A DNA stretch of 64,000 bases from NCBI RefSeq assembly GCF_014145675.1, contig NZ_JACGZW010000013.1, forward strand, positions 1 to 64,000, given 5' to 3'. A program made the position numbers and the translations under genes. A model generated the notes under the pieces. It worked only from the letters and a program-made list of their open reading frames with translations, had not been told where the DNA came from and ran no database searches. Within the stretch, counting starts at the first letter, position 1; every line of letters starts with the position of its first letter. Below, piece after piece: positions 25,169-34,567 of the stretch. This DNA comes from Amycolatopsis dendrobii. Its GTDB lineage: Bacteria; Actinomycetota; Actinomycetes; Mycobacteriales; Pseudonocardiaceae.

Positions 25169-26065
25169 GTGACCGATCTCGTGGAAACCGCCCCGCCCGC
25201 CCGCAAGACCGACTTCGGCAAGATCGCGGCCGCCGCGGGGCTTGCCGTCGTGCTGTGGGCCTCGTCGTTCGTCGCTATCCGCAGCGTTGGGCACGCGCTG
25301 TCCCCGGCGCCGCTGGCGTTGCTGCGGCTCGCCGTCGCGGCCGTCACGCTCACCGTGTTCGCCGTGGCCAAGGGCGCGGTCCGGATCCGGCTGTCGCGCA
25401 AGGCGTTCCTGCTGGTCGCGGCATACGCCGTGCTGTGGCTGGCCGCGTACACCGTCGTCCTCAACGCGGGGGAGCGGCACGTCGACGCCGGGACCGCGGC
25501 GTTGCTGGTGAACCTCGCGCCGCTGATGGTCGCCGTCGCGGCCGGGAAGTTCCTCGGCGAGGGCTTCTCGCGCTCGCTCGTCGTCGGCTCGCTCGTCGCG
25601 CTGGGCGGGGCCGCGCTGATCGCGACCGGAGCCACCGGGAGCAACGACTGGGCTGGCGTGCTGTTGTGCTTGCTGGCCGCGGTGCTTTACGCCGCTGGCG
25701 TCATGGTCCAGAAAATCACCTTGCGCCATGTCGACGGGCTGACCGCGATCTGGCTCGGCTGCGTCGTCGGCACTGTGGTCCTGCTGCCGTGGACACCGCA
25801 GCTGGTCAGCGAACTGCAGGTGGCCCCCACCGGGGCGGTGCTCGGCAGCGTCTACTTGGGAGTGTTCCCCACCGCGGTCGGCTTCACGGCGTGGGCGTAC
25901 GCGCTCCGCCGCACGGACGCGGGCCGGTTGACGATGGTGACCTACGCCGTGCCCGCGGTGGCCGTGCTGCTTTCCTGGCTGTTGCTCGCGGAAACCCCGA
26001 CCGCGTACGGACTCGTCGGCGGCGTGCTCTGCCTGGCCGGCGTGGCGATCTCTCGCCGCCGTTAA
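25169..26065 (+). CDS. EamA/DMT-family transporter
   Basis: The protein has 298 residues from GTG 25169, with ten predicted membrane segments in two EamA repeats. The first begins GLAVVLWASSFVAIRSVGHA, the second VLLCLLAAVLYAAGVMVQKI, ending in GLVGGVLCLAGVAISRRR. DMT permeases mostly export amino acids or other small metabolites. The divergent LysR gene and its operator suggest induced efflux. Its last 4 bp overlap the convergent methyltransferase gene. Confidence 0.88.
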   Translation: MTDLVETAPPARKTDFGKIAAAAGLAVVLWASSFVAIRSVGHALSPAPLALLRLAVAAVTLTVFAVAKGAVRIRLSRKAFLLVAAYAVLWLAAYTVVLNAGERHVDAGTAALLVNLAPLMVAVAAGKFLGEGFSRSLVVGSLVALGGAALIATGATGSNDWAGVLLCLLAAVLYAAGVMVQKITLRHVDGLTAIWLGCVVGTVVLLPWTPQLVSELQVAPTGAVLGSVYLGVFPTAVGFTAWAYALRRTDAGRLTMVTYAVPAVAVLLSWLLLAETPTAYGLVGGVLCLAGVAISRRR

Positions 26066-26844
26066 CGGCGTCCCCACCCCGACACGAGGGGATAGGAGGA
26101 CACGGTGAACCGCGGATCGGCGAGCACCCGGCGGAACTGCTCGATCTCCTCCGGCGGCACGCCGTCCGCGGTCAGCTTTTCGGCCAGTTCCACCGAATTC
26201 GCGGCCAGCAACCGGATTTCCGGCCCGCCGCCCGGCCACCGGGTCGTGCTCCGCGCGCTGCCGACCTCGCGCAATCCGGCTCCGGCGAGCACCTCCGGCA
26301 ACTGCCCGGCCCATTCGACGTCGCTGCCCGCCCGTTCGAGCAGGTCCAGGATCCGGCCTTGCACGGAACGGAAAATCGTCGCGCTTGCCTCGTCGGGCGT
26401 CTCCAGCACGGTTTGCCCGCGCGGCTCGATTTCTTCGAGGACCAGCCAGCCGCCGGGGGCGAGCGCGCCGGCGAGTTTCGCCACCAGTTCGTCTCGCTCC
26501 GGGAAGTGGATCAGCACCAGGCGGGCGTGGATCAGGTCGAATTCCCGGTCCGGCACCGGCTCCGCGCGGACGTCGTGGCGCACCGCCGAGGCGTTCGCGG
26601 GCAGGTCGGCGAGCAGGCGCGTGTCGAGGTCGGTGGCCAGCACGTGCCCGTCCGGTCCGACCTGCTCGGCCAGCCGCCGGGCGACCGATCCGCCGCCCGC
26701 GCCGAGTTCCCAGCAGGACCATCCCGCGCCGACGCCGAGTTCGGCCAGGTGCCGGAAAGTCGTCGTGTCGTAGCTGGCTTCCAGCGCGGACATCCGGTCG
26801 CTCGCCGGGGCGCTCGCGTTGTCGAACGGGTACTCGTCGTCCAT
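26062..26844 (-). CDS. SAM-dependent methyltransferase
   Basis: The protein has 260 residues. Its class I fold shows motif I as VLELGAGGGS-type (SCWELGAGGGSVARRLAEQV), then ATDLDTRLL (motif II), DLIHARLVLIHFPE and LAPGGWLVLEEIEP (motif III). The C-terminal third is a variable substrate lid. The methyl acceptor cannot be deduced. The gene is read leftward, 52 bp upstream of the start of nothing obvious, and is followed by the convergent EamA gene; it appears monocistronic. Confidence 0.88.
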   Translation of the reverse strand: MDDEYPFDNASAPASDRMSALEASYDTTTFRHLAELGVGAGWSCWELGAGGGSVARRLAEQVGPDGHVLATDLDTRLLADLPANASAVRHDVRAEPVPDREFDLIHARLVLIHFPERDELVAKLAGALAPGGWLVLEEIEPRGQTVLETPDEASATIFRSVQGRILDLLERAGSDVEWAGQLPEVLAGAGLREVGSARSTTRWPGGGPEIRLLAANSVELAEKLTADGVPPEEIEQFRRVLADPRFTVSSYPLVSGWGRR

Positions 26845-26896
26845 TCCGCCACCCTGCCAGCATCCGCGCGGCGGTGCTGGCAGGATGACGGAAGTC

Positions 26897-27730
26897 TCAG
26901 CAGGTCGCGCGGACGTAGCCGGATTCGCCCTGCGGCGTGACGTCCCGGTCCCGCTGCACGACGCTGAGGGTGGCGCCCCATTTGGCGCAAGCGTTGCGCA
27001 AGCCGTCCGGGGTGTATTCGATGACGATCACGCGGTCGCCGAAATACTGGGTGTATTCCGCGCAGTTGTCCTGCTCGCCGCATTCCTCGGCGACGGCGAA
27101 GTCGAGCCCGTTGCCGACCCGCGACGAGGAGAGTTCCGAAGTGTTCTTCTGGGCGATCGCGAGGCCTTTCCCGTGTGCGCGCTGGGAAAGCAGCTTGACG
27201 AGGTCCTGGGCGTTCCGTGCGCTGAGCAGGCCCTGGGACCGGGTGAAGCTGTCGTAGTTGTCCGGCTCGATCGCCTGGTAGCCCTTGCCCGCGCACTCGT
27301 CGATCCAGCCGCCGACCTTGTCCGCGATCCGGCTCCGCTTGTCCGCGGTGCGCAGGTCGAGCAGCGCCTCGTTCCAGTCGGGATCCAGGACGACGTCGCC
27401 GTTGGCGTCGCGCAGGACCAGGTCGCCCCATTCGCCCTCGGCTCCGGGCTGGGCCTGGAAAGCGTTGACGTAGCAGATGTTGTACACCCCGGCGGCGGCC
27501 GGGGCGCCGTGGTCGCGGCTGACGACCTGGACGCCCGCCGGCGGCTGGTAGGGGCCGCCGATCTGGTAGTCGAACCCGGCGTGCGGGGCGGGCAGGGCGA
27601 CTTGGCTGTGCGGGGCGGGCAGCGGGGCGCTTTCCGCCGGGCCGGCGGCCCCGAGCGCGCACGCCGAACTGCCGATCAGCACGGCGGCCGCCGCGGTCGC
27701 GCGAGAAATCCGACCAGGAAGCGAATGCAT
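26897..27730 (-). CDS. Secreted GH114-type endo-alpha-1,4-polygalactosaminidase
   Basis: The protein has 277 residues. A signal peptide ends near residue 30 (ATAAAAVLIGSSACALGAAG). The TIM-barrel family is recognised by FDYQIGGPYQPPAGV, YNICYVNAFQAQPG, the acidic motif GYQAIEPDNYDSF, GLAIAQKNTSEL, DFAVAEECGEQDNC and VIVIEYT. GH114 enzymes cut galactosamine-containing polymers such as fungal and bacterial polygalactosamine. It lies directly downstream of the GH4-sugar importer operon, separated by a terminator and read in the same direction. Outside the cell it could generate the oligosaccharides that the importer takes up. Confidence 0.85.
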   Translation of the reverse strand: MHSLPGRISRATAAAAVLIGSSACALGAAGPAESAPLPAPHSQVALPAPHAGFDYQIGGPYQPPAGVQVVSRDHGAPAAAGVYNICYVNAFQAQPGAEGEWGDLVLRDANGDVVLDPDWNEALLDLRTADKRSRIADKVGGWIDECAGKGYQAIEPDNYDSFTRSQGLLSARNAQDLVKLLSQRAHGKGLAIAQKNTSELSSSRVGNGLDFAVAEECGEQDNCAEYTQYFGDRVIVIEYTPDGLRNACAKWGATLSVVQRDRDVTPQGESGYVRATC

Positions 27731-27836
27731 CTGGTGACTCCAGCGATGGTGAGTACGGCCCCGCCTCGGAGGTTCCGAAGACATCCTGGCGACTGGGTCC
27801 GGGCTCGCGGGGAGATCCGCATTACCGGCTGGGCGT

Positions 27837-27873
27837 ACTTCTGGCGCCTGCCCGTCCGGCAGGCGCCAGAAGT
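27837..27873 (-). terminator. Strong hairpin terminator of the sugar operon
   Basis: ACTTCTGGCGCCTGCC at 27837-27852 and GGCAGGCGCCAGAAGT at 27858-27873 are exact complements with a 5-nt loop. It lies 32 bp past the GH4 stop and upstream of the GH114 gene, so GH114 is transcribed separately. Confidence 0.8.
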
Positions 27874-27904
27874 TTAGCGGATCACCGCGCCGCGCCGTCA
27901 AGAC

Positions 27905-29212
27905 TCACGAGCTGCCCAGTGTTTTCCGCAATCCCGGCTGAAGCGCGTCGCCGTGCGCGAGCACCATTTCGTCGCACAGTTCCCAGATGCGTTCGACCGG
28001 AAGCGCCGCCGCCGTCGCGGGGTCGGTCATCGCGGCGTGGCGGATGTGCCGGGGATCGTCCTCGACCGCCGCGCGCACCACGAGTTCGGTGGTGCTCAGG
28101 TAAGTGCGGTTGAGCGCGGCCAGCTGCGGCGGAAGCGCGTCGACGCGCGTGGGGCGGATGCCGGTGGCATCGGCGAGGCACGGCACTTCGACGGCTCCGG
28201 TCGCGGGGAGATTCGGGATCAGCCCGCGGTTGAGCACGTTGCCGTAAACGGTGCGCGGCGTCCCGGTGACGACACTGTGGATGATTTGCGGCGCGTATTC
28301 ATTGGTGCCCTCGACGGTGAGCGGTTCGTCGCGCTCGATCGCCTGGCGGGTGCGTTCGTATTCGGCTTCGTTCTCCGCCACGACGTCCAGATACGCGCCG
28401 ATCGGCAGCCGCAGCCGTTCGATTTCGCTGGCGTGGCCGAGATACCAGGGCACGTATTCCGAAGAATGCTCGCTGGTTTCGGTGGGGTAGTAGCCGAGCC
28501 GCCGGAACATGTCGAACCGCACGCGCCGCCGCAGCTGCGGGTCCTCGGAGAGTTCGGCGAGCCGCGGGTACAGATCGGCGCCCTGGTGCTCCAGCCGCAG
28601 GATCCACGCCTGGTGGTTGATGCCCGCGGCGTGGTAGGTCACCTCGGGCAGCGGCACTTCCAGCAGTTTGGCCAGGTCGTGCACGGTCCAGTACACCGAA
28701 TGGCACAGGCCGGCCACGCGGTCCGGGCCGAGCGTTTCGGAGAGGTACTGCACGTTCATCGCCATCGGGTTCGTGTAGTTCAGCAGCCACGCCCGCGGGC
28801 ACACCTGCGCGATGTCCTCGCCGAGTTCGCGCAGGAACGGGAACGTGCGCAGGGCCCGGAAGATCCCGCCGACGCCGAGCGTGTCGCCGATGGTCTGCTG
28901 CACGCCGAAGCGCGCGGGAATGTCGAAGTCGACGCGGGTGGCTTCGCCCATTCCGATTTGGACCATGTTGACGACGAAGTCCGCCCCGTCAAGGGCCTCG
29001 CGACGGTCGAGGTGCGCGGTGAGGACGGGCTTGGCGCCGCGGGCTTCGGCGATGCGGCCGGCCGCCGCGTGCGCGATCCGCAGGCGTTCCGGGTCGATGT
29101 CGTGCAGCGCGACGTGCACCTCGGCCAATTCGGGATAGGCGAACAGGTCCGCCAGCAGACCCTGGGTGAACACGACGCTGCCGGCGCCGACGAAGGTGAT
29201 CTTGGTGGTCAT
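27905..29212 (-). CDS. GH4 family alpha-galactosidase-like glycosidase
   Basis: The enzyme has 435 residues and is NAD+- and Mn2+-dependent by family. It has an N-terminal Rossmann start (ITFVGAGSVVFTQGLLADLF), LNYTNPMAMN, GLCHSVYWT (the Cys-His metal motif with Ser-Val, as in non-phosphorylated-substrate members such as MelA) and AGINHQAWIL. The CHSV form argues against a 6-phospho-glycosidase. It probably cleaves imported alpha-linked galactosides or related disaccharides in the cytoplasm. Its ATG overlaps the kinase stop by four bases (ATGA), so the two are translationally coupled at the end of the importer operon. Confidence 0.88.
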   Translation of the reverse strand: MTTKITFVGAGSVVFTQGLLADLFAYPELAEVHVALHDIDPERLRIAHAAAGRIAEARGAKPVLTAHLDRREALDGADFVVNMVQIGMGEATRVDFDIPARFGVQQTIGDTLGVGGIFRALRTFPFLRELGEDIAQVCPRAWLLNYTNPMAMNVQYLSETLGPDRVAGLCHSVYWTVHDLAKLLEVPLPEVTYHAAGINHQAWILRLEHQGADLYPRLAELSEDPQLRRRVRFDMFRRLGYYPTETSEHSSEYVPWYLGHASEIERLRLPIGAYLDVVAENEAEYERTRQAIERDEPLTVEGTNEYAPQIIHSVVTGTPRTVYGNVLNRGLIPNLPATGAVEVPCLADATGIRPTRVDALPPQLAALNRTYLSTTELVVRAAVEDDPRHIRHAAMTDPATAAALPVERIWELCDEMVLAHGDALQPGLRKTLGSS

Positions 29213-30147
29213 GCGCTTTCCGTTTCGGTGAGATCGAGTTCGTTCCAAGTGGGTTGGCCGTCGATCCCGCCGCGCGCGAGCGTCGACCGGCCGCCGCCGG
29301 CGACCCCGGCCCGCAGCGCGTCGCGGAGCGGCAGCCCGCGCAGCGTCGCGGCCAGGAACGCGGCGTTGAAGCTGTCCCCGGCGCCGACGGTGTCGAGCGG
29401 GGAGATCGGGGACGCGGGAACCGTCACGGTTTCGCCGCGGTGGTGCGCGAGAGCGCCGTCGGCACCGTTCTTGACGACGACGGTCGGGCCTTGTGCGGCG
29501 AGGTGCGCCGCAGCGTCGAGCAGGCTGGATTCTCCGGACAGTTGCAGCGCTTCGGCGGCATTGGGCAGGAGGAAGCCGGTCTCCTGAAGTACCAGCTTGA
29601 TGCCGCTGGGATCCCACTGCCGCGCTGGGTCGTCGTTGGTGTCCAGCGACGTGGTCGCGCCGTGCGCCCGTGCGGTACGGAACAGTTCCGGCAGCCCGGC
29701 GGCCAGCTTGGGCAGCAGGAAGTACGACGAGGCGTGGACGTGTCGCGCGTTCGCGAGCAGCTCAGCGGGGACGTCCGCGGCCGACACCGCGTCCAGCACT
29801 CCGGAGCTGGTGACGATCGCCCGGCCGCCGCCGCGGGTCAGGATCGCGGTGAGCGGGGTCGGCAGCGTCGGATCCACCGTGAGGGCTTGGGTGTCGACGC
29901 CGCGGCCGTCGAGGAGGTCGCGGACGAAGCGGCCGGCGGCGTCGTCGCCGATCCGCCCGGCGAAGGCGACTTTCAGCCCGAGCCGGGCGGCACCGGCGGC
30001 GGTGATCGCGGCGGACCCGCCGAGCGTGATGCAGCCGTGGCCGACGAGGTGCTCCCGTTGCCGGAAGTCGAGGTCTTCGGTCAGCGGACCGAGGACGACG
30101 TCGGGGTTGACGTCGCCGAGCACGAGCAGGTCGAAGCGGTGCGGCAT
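29209..30147 (-). CDS. PfkB/ribokinase-family sugar kinase
   Basis: The protein has 312 residues; AGAGGAAC precedes the ATG. PfkB signatures are GGSAAITAAGAARLG near the N-terminus and DTVGAGDSFNAAF, containing the catalytic Asp, near the C-terminus. The lid segment VVVKNGADGALA is typical. It would phosphorylate the hexose or hexosamine released by the neighbouring GH4 enzyme, probably at C6, feeding the isomerase of the divergent operon. The exact sugar is not deducible. It lies between the permease and GH4 genes in one operon. Confidence 0.88.
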   Translation of the reverse strand: MPHRFDLLVLGDVNPDVVLGPLTEDLDFRQREHLVGHGCITLGGSAAITAAGAARLGLKVAFAGRIGDDAAGRFVRDLLDGRGVDTQALTVDPTLPTPLTAILTRGGGRAIVTSSGVLDAVSAADVPAELLANARHVHASSYFLLPKLAAGLPELFRTARAHGATTSLDTNDDPARQWDPSGIKLVLQETGFLLPNAAEALQLSGESSLLDAAAHLAAQGPTVVVKNGADGALAHHRGETVTVPASPISPLDTVGAGDSFNAAFLAATLRGLPLRDALRAGVAGGGRSTLARGGIDGQPTWNELDLTETESA

Positions 30148-30170
30148 GCGTGGTTCCTCTGGACGACTCG

Positions 30171-31058
30171 TCAGCCTTTGAGGCCGCTGGAGGTGATGGA
30201 CTGGATGAACGTCTTCTGCGCGCCGAGGAAGGCCAGCAGCACCGGCAGCACGGTGATGACGTTCCCGGCCATCACCGCGGCCCAGTTGGTGTGGTGCTGT
30301 CCCTGGAAGGTGGTCAGGCCGAGCTGGAGCGTGTACTGGGTGTCGTGGTTGATCGCGATCAACGGCCAGGTCAGGTCGTTCCAGGTGCTGAGGAAGGTCA
30401 GCACGGCGACGGTGCTCAGCGCGGGCCGGGACAGCGGGAGCACGATCCGGATCAGCACCCGCAGCCGCGAGCAGCCGTCGATCCACGCCGCTTCTTCGAG
30501 TTCACGCGGCAGCGACAGGAAGAACTGCCGCAGCAGGAACACCGCGAACGGCGTGACCAGCGACGGGACGATCAGCGCGCCGAGCGAGTCGATGAGGCCG
30601 AGCTTCTTCATCACCAGGAACGTCGGGATCATGGTGAGCTGGAACGGCACCGCCATGGTCGCCATCATCAGCCCGAGCATCGCCTTCGAACCGCGGAACC
30701 GCATGCGCGCGAACGCGTAGCCGCCGAGCGAGCCGAAGACGAGGTTGGCCGCCACGGTCACGACCGACACGATGAGCGAGTTGGTGAACCAGCGCAGGAA
30801 CAGCGCGTTCTCCAGCACGTACCGGTAGCCGGAGAAATCGATCCCGGACGGCCACAGCGACGGCGGGAACCGGTTGATCTCCGCGTTGCTCATCACCGAG
30901 CTGAGCAGCAGCCACACCAGCGGCGCGGCGAACAGCAACGCCAGCGGGGCCAGCAGCAGATGCCACGGGCTGAACGGCAGCCGCCAGCGCCGGGGCTGGC
31001 GTGCCACCTCGGGCAGCCGGGCGGCGGAAACCGGGGCGACGTGGGCGCGCGTCGTCAT
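30171..31058 (-). CDS. ABC sugar importer permease (MalG-type)
   Basis: The protein has 295 residues with six membrane segments. The EAA loop that contacts the ATPase reads ELEEAAWIDGCSRLRVLIRI, as in carbohydrate-uptake CUT1 permeases. The N-terminal tail is cytoplasmic and Arg-rich. Its ATG overlaps the stop of the MalF-type gene. No ATPase gene is in this operon; CUT1 systems of actinomycetes commonly borrow a shared MsiK-type ATPase encoded elsewhere. Confidence 0.93.
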   Translation of the reverse strand: MTTRAHVAPVSAARLPEVARQPRRWRLPFSPWHLLLAPLALLFAAPLVWLLLSSVMSNAEINRFPPSLWPSGIDFSGYRYVLENALFLRWFTNSLIVSVVTVAANLVFGSLGGYAFARMRFRGSKAMLGLMMATMAVPFQLTMIPTFLVMKKLGLIDSLGALIVPSLVTPFAVFLLRQFFLSLPRELEEAAWIDGCSRLRVLIRIVLPLSRPALSTVAVLTFLSTWNDLTWPLIAINHDTQYTLQLGLTTFQGQHHTNWAAVMAGNVITVLPVLLAFLGAQKTFIQSITSSGLKG

Positions 31059-31969
31059 CGAACCTCCTTGGTGCGGCGCAGCAACCGGACGCCCAGCCCG
31101 AGCGCCAGCAGCACGACGGCGAGCACGTAGGCCGCGGCGGCGCCGTATCCGGCGGTGAAATTCTGGAACGCCTGCTGCCAGATGAAGTAGACGATCACCG
31201 TGGTCGAGCCGAGCGGCCCGCCCTTCGTGGTGACGTAAGTCAGATCGAACACCTGCAGCGATTGGATCAGCTGCCACAGCGTCAGGAACGTGGTCACCGG
31301 GAGCACCGCGGGCAGAGTGACGTGCCGCAGGATGCGGAACGGGCCGGCTCCGTCCAAACGGGCGGCTTCGATCAGCGACGGCGGCACGTCCTGGAGCGCG
31401 GCCAGGAAGACGACCATGCAGAACCCGGTGCCGCTCCACAGCGTGATGGCGACCAGGACCAGCAACGCCTGCGCCGGGTCGGTGAGAAACCCTTGCGGGC
31501 TCAGGCCGATCCGGTGCAGCAGCGAGTTGGCGACGCCGAACTCCGGGTCGAGGATGAACGAGAACAGGACGCCCTGTGCGGTGGCCGAGAGCACGAACGG
31601 AACGAACATCAACGTCCGGTACACGCCGATGAAGCGCACTCGCCGGTTGAGCGCGAGCGCCAGCGCGAGGCCGAGCACGATGCTCAGCGGAACGTATAAC
31701 GCCGTGTACAGCAGCGTGTTGCCGACCGCTTGGCCGAAGTGCGGGTCCTGTGCGAGCGCCGCGTAGTTGTCGACGCCGACGAACCGGGAGGGGGTGACCA
31801 AGTCGTCGGCCCGGAACGACAGGACGAGCGACCACACCACGGGCACCAGCCCGAGGCCGATGATGACGACGACCGAGGGGCTCAGGTAGGCCCAGGCGGC
31901 GGCGGTTTCGCGGCGGCGGCGGGTCTTGGCGGCCGGAGCGACTGTGATCGGGCCGGGATGTACGGACAT
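31055..31969 (-). CDS. ABC sugar importer permease (MalF-type)
   Basis: The protein has 304 residues with six membrane segments (AAAWAYLSPSVVVIIGLGLV at the start). The EAA motif is SLIEAARLDGAGPFRILRHV. It is the partner of the downstream MalG-type permease. It follows the binding-protein gene by 10 bp, so binding protein and both permeases form the standard CUT1 uptake module. Confidence 0.93.
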   Translation of the reverse strand: MSVHPGPITVAPAAKTRRRRETAAAWAYLSPSVVVIIGLGLVPVVWSLVLSFRADDLVTPSRFVGVDNYAALAQDPHFGQAVGNTLLYTALYVPLSIVLGLALALALNRRVRFIGVYRTLMFVPFVLSATAQGVLFSFILDPEFGVANSLLHRIGLSPQGFLTDPAQALLVLVAITLWSGTGFCMVVFLAALQDVPPSLIEAARLDGAGPFRILRHVTLPAVLPVTTFLTLWQLIQSLQVFDLTYVTTKGGPLGSTTVIVYFIWQQAFQNFTAGYGAAAAYVLAVVLLALGLGVRLLRRTKEVR

Positions 31970-31979
31970 GGGCGGGGTC

Positions 31980-33257
31980 CTAACGGGGGATGATGAGGGC
32001 GGCGTTGGCCGCGGAGGCGCAGTCGCGCATGGCGTCGGCGGGGGTCGCGCGCCCGAGCAGCACGGAGACGATCGCCGCGGCGACGGCCTGCGAAACCTGC
32101 GGATAGGCGGGGTGGTTCGCGCGGACGTGCGAGTTCTCGAGCGACTCGGCGAACACGGAAAGCCCCGCGGTGTCCCGGGTTTTCCGCTGCCATTCCGGAA
32201 GCCGCTGCGATTCGGCGCTCAGCGGGAGGCTGCCCGCGCCGACGTCCCAGACGACGTCCTGGCCGGGCGCGGTCAGCCACCTCAGGAACGTTTTGGCCGC
32301 GGCGAGGCGGCGGTCGCCGTTGTCGAAGACCGTCCAGGTGTCCGGTCCGGAGATGGTGATCGGCTTTCCGGTGAACGTCGGCAGCGGGACGACGTGGTAG
32401 TCGATGCCCGCGCCGAGGATGTCGGGCAGTTGCCACGGGCCGGTCGGCACCATCGCGATCCGGCCCGAGGCGAAGGCCTGGTACATCTGCTCGGAGCCGG
32501 GTTTCGGGTCGATGTAGACACTGCGGTCGGCGGCGAGTTTCCGGATCACTTCGAGTGCCTGTACTCCGCTGTCGGCGAAGCCGATGCTGCGCCCGTCCTG
32601 GCCGACGATGGTGCCGCCGAGGTCCCAGATCATCGGCCACAGCCGCCAGACGGTGTCCTCGTCGCCCGCGCCGGGCCAGGCCGTGCCGAACTGTCCTTGG
32701 CCGCGGTTGGTCAGTTTCTTCGCGGTGGCCACGAAATCCGGCCAGCGCCAGGAGGCGTCCGGCAGCGGGACGCCGTGCTGCTGGAAAAGTTTCCTGTTGC
32801 AGGCGACGGCCAGCGAGTCGAGCATCGCGGGCACCGCGCGGACGCGCTCGTTGACGGTGACCGCTTCGAGCGCGGGTTTCCAGAACTGGCCGTGGACGAC
32901 GTCGCCCATGTCGGCCACGCGCGGGCTGCGGGCGATGCTGGCGAGGTCGGAGCCGAAGATGTACGCGATGTCCGGGTAGGAGCCGGACGCGAGCGCCGCG
33001 GTGACCTTCTGCAGCATGGCGTCGGCGAGCACGCCGCCGCCGAGGTCGATCCGGATGCCGGGGTTCTCGCGCTGGAACGCGGCGACGAGTTGCTTGAGGA
33101 CTTTGAGACCGGTGTCGCTCTGGCCGTGCCACATTTCGACGGTGACCGGCCCGGACGTGGCGGCGGGGGCCTCGGCGCAGGCCGCGGCGGCGGGCACCAG
33201 CGCCATCGCCGCCGCGCCGCGGAGAAAACCGCGCCGGGTCAGGGTTCGCACGCGCAT
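31980..33257 (-). CDS. Extracellular sugar-binding lipoprotein of ABC importer
   Basis: The protein has 425 residues. A twin-arginine signal (TRRGFLRGAA) leads to a Cys in AAAACAEA that can be lipidated. The mature part is a family 1 solute-binding protein: VEMWHGQSDTGLKVLKQLVA, AFQRENPGIRIDLGGG, YPDIAYIFGSD and MYQAFASGRIAMVPTGPW. It captures oligosaccharides or sugars and delivers them to the two permeases encoded next. Tat export of a lipoprotein is well known in actinomycetes. Confidence 0.92.
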   Translation of the reverse strand: MRVRTLTRRGFLRGAAAMALVPAAAACAEAPAATSGPVTVEMWHGQSDTGLKVLKQLVAAFQRENPGIRIDLGGGVLADAMLQKVTAALASGSYPDIAYIFGSDLASIARSPRVADMGDVVHGQFWKPALEAVTVNERVRAVPAMLDSLAVACNRKLFQQHGVPLPDASWRWPDFVATAKKLTNRGQGQFGTAWPGAGDEDTVWRLWPMIWDLGGTIVGQDGRSIGFADSGVQALEVIRKLAADRSVYIDPKPGSEQMYQAFASGRIAMVPTGPWQLPDILGAGIDYHVVPLPTFTGKPITISGPDTWTVFDNGDRRLAAAKTFLRWLTAPGQDVVWDVGAGSLPLSAESQRLPEWQRKTRDTAGLSVFAESLENSHVRANHPAYPQVSQAVAAAIVSVLLGRATPADAMRDCASAANAALIIPR

Positions 33258-33307
33258 GGGTTTCGTTTTCCTTCCCTTGCGCTAGCGGGGACAGGGGGAG
33301 GGAGAGG

Positions 33308-34489
33308 TCATCTGCGGTTTCCTTCCGGCGGGCAGAAGTGGGCGGCTACCTTTTCGGGCAGGGGAGGGACGTCGATCGGCACGGAGCCGGAACGCAGGGA
33401 TTCAGTGGCGAGTGCGCCCGCCGCCACGGCTTCGCGGGCGGCGATCGGCGACAGTTCCGGCGGGTCGCCGTGCACTGCGTAGCGCAGGAATTCTTTCATG
33501 GTGCGGAGATCCGCGTCCTCGTGTCCTGATGCGACACCGTCGATCGGGTACTCGCGGTCGCCGTCTCGGGCCCAATTGCGGCGGCGGTTCCATACTTTCA
33601 CCACGCCGCCGCCGGTGTCGCCGAAGTTCTCGGCGCGGCCTTCGGTGCCGATCACGGTGTAATTGCGCCAGTAGTCGGGCGTGAAGTGGCATTGTTCGTA
33701 GCTGGCGAGGACGCCGTTGTCGAGTCGCAGGTGGACCATCGAGAGGTCTTCGACGTCGACGACCGGGTTGAGGCCGGTTTGGGCGGCGGGAGGCCAGTTG
33801 CCGAAGGAAAACCAGTCGTCGGCGAGGCGGTCGCCCTGTCCGCCTCGGTCGGTGATCTTGCCGTAGACGGCCAGGTCGCCCATCGCGGTGACGCGGCGGG
33901 TGAAACCTCCGGCGAGGTAGTGGATGACGTCGAGGTCGTGACTGGCTTTCTGCAGCAGCAAGGAATTCACGCGGCTGCGGTCGGCGTGCCAGTCCTTGAA
34001 GTAGTAGTCGCCGCCGTTGCCGACGAAATGGCGGCACCACACGGTTTTCACTTCGCCGATCTCGCCGCGCGTCACGACGTCGCGGAGCGTGCGGACGACG
34101 GCTGAGTGCCGGAAGTTGTGTCCGATGTAGAGCTTGGCGCCGGTTTCCTGGGCGGCGGCGAGGACGGCGTCCGCGTCAGGAAGTGTTGTGGCGAGCGGCT
34201 TTTCGAGGTACACCGCGACTCCGGCGCGAAGCAGGTCGACGGCGATCTCGGCATGCGTCCAGTCCGGGGAAGTCACGATCGCGGCGTCGACCAGGTTCGC
34301 GAGTTCTTGATGCCCGGCAACGATCTCGAGGTCGCCGAACATCTCGCGCGCTCGCGCCCGGCCGCGCTCGTCGGGGTCCGAAGCGGCCACGAGCTCCGCC
34401 GCGACGCCGGATTCCGCCACGTGCCGGGCGATCTCGGCCCGCAGGCCGACCCCGACCACGCCGACTCGCAACACCCCGGGGTTCACCAC
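33308..34489 (-). CDS. Gfo/Idh/MocA-family oxidoreductase
   Basis: The protein has 393 residues from GTG 34489 (GGTGAGGTGG upstream; a second GTG follows at once). The N-terminal NAD(P) domain has VGVVGVGLRAEIARHV and the catalytic EKP motif VYLEKPLA (Lys97). The C-terminal alpha/beta domain has the conserved His in QKASHDLDVIHYLAGG. It probably oxidises a sugar or sugar acid. Members of GH109 share this fold, but the usual GH109 export signal is absent. It is the first gene of the leftward sugar operon, 50 bp before the binding protein. Confidence 0.88.
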   Translation of the reverse strand: MVNPGVLRVGVVGVGLRAEIARHVAESGVAAELVAASDPDERGRARAREMFGDLEIVAGHQELANLVDAAIVTSPDWTHAEIAVDLLRAGVAVYLEKPLATTLPDADAVLAAAQETGAKLYIGHNFRHSAVVRTLRDVVTRGEIGEVKTVWCRHFVGNGGDYYFKDWHADRSRVNSLLLQKASHDLDVIHYLAGGFTRRVTAMGDLAVYGKITDRGGQGDRLADDWFSFGNWPPAAQTGLNPVVDVEDLSMVHLRLDNGVLASYEQCHFTPDYWRNYTVIGTEGRAENFGDTGGGVVKVWNRRRNWARDGDREYPIDGVASGHEDADLRTMKEFLRYAVHGDPPELSPIAAREAVAAGALATESLRSGSVPIDVPPLPEKVAAHFCPPEGNRR

Positions 34490-34567
34490 GTCGCCACCTC
34501 ACCTCTGCGTGATATTGATCTGCATGATGGCAAAACAATCATAAATACGCAACGGTTGCGGGCCTGC
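34490..34567. promoter_or_regulatory. Promoter/operator of the leftward sugar operon
   Basis: This AT-rich stretch includes ATCATAAA at 34538-34545 (TTTATGAT on the transcribed side), shared with the promoter of the divergent operon, and the perfect 13-bp palindrome CGCAACGGTTGCG at 34548-34560. Both are likely regulator sites. Confidence 0.6.

Noticed and set aside
23768..26863. Leftward open frame of about 1000 codons across LysR, EamA and methyltransferase genes
   Set aside because: It covers three recognised genes in other frames and strands and has no family resemblance.
33308..34489. GH109 alpha-N-acetylgalactosaminidase
   Set aside because: Shares the Gfo/Idh/MocA fold, but there is no export signal and no GH109-specific motif could be confirmed; kept as generic oxidoreductase.
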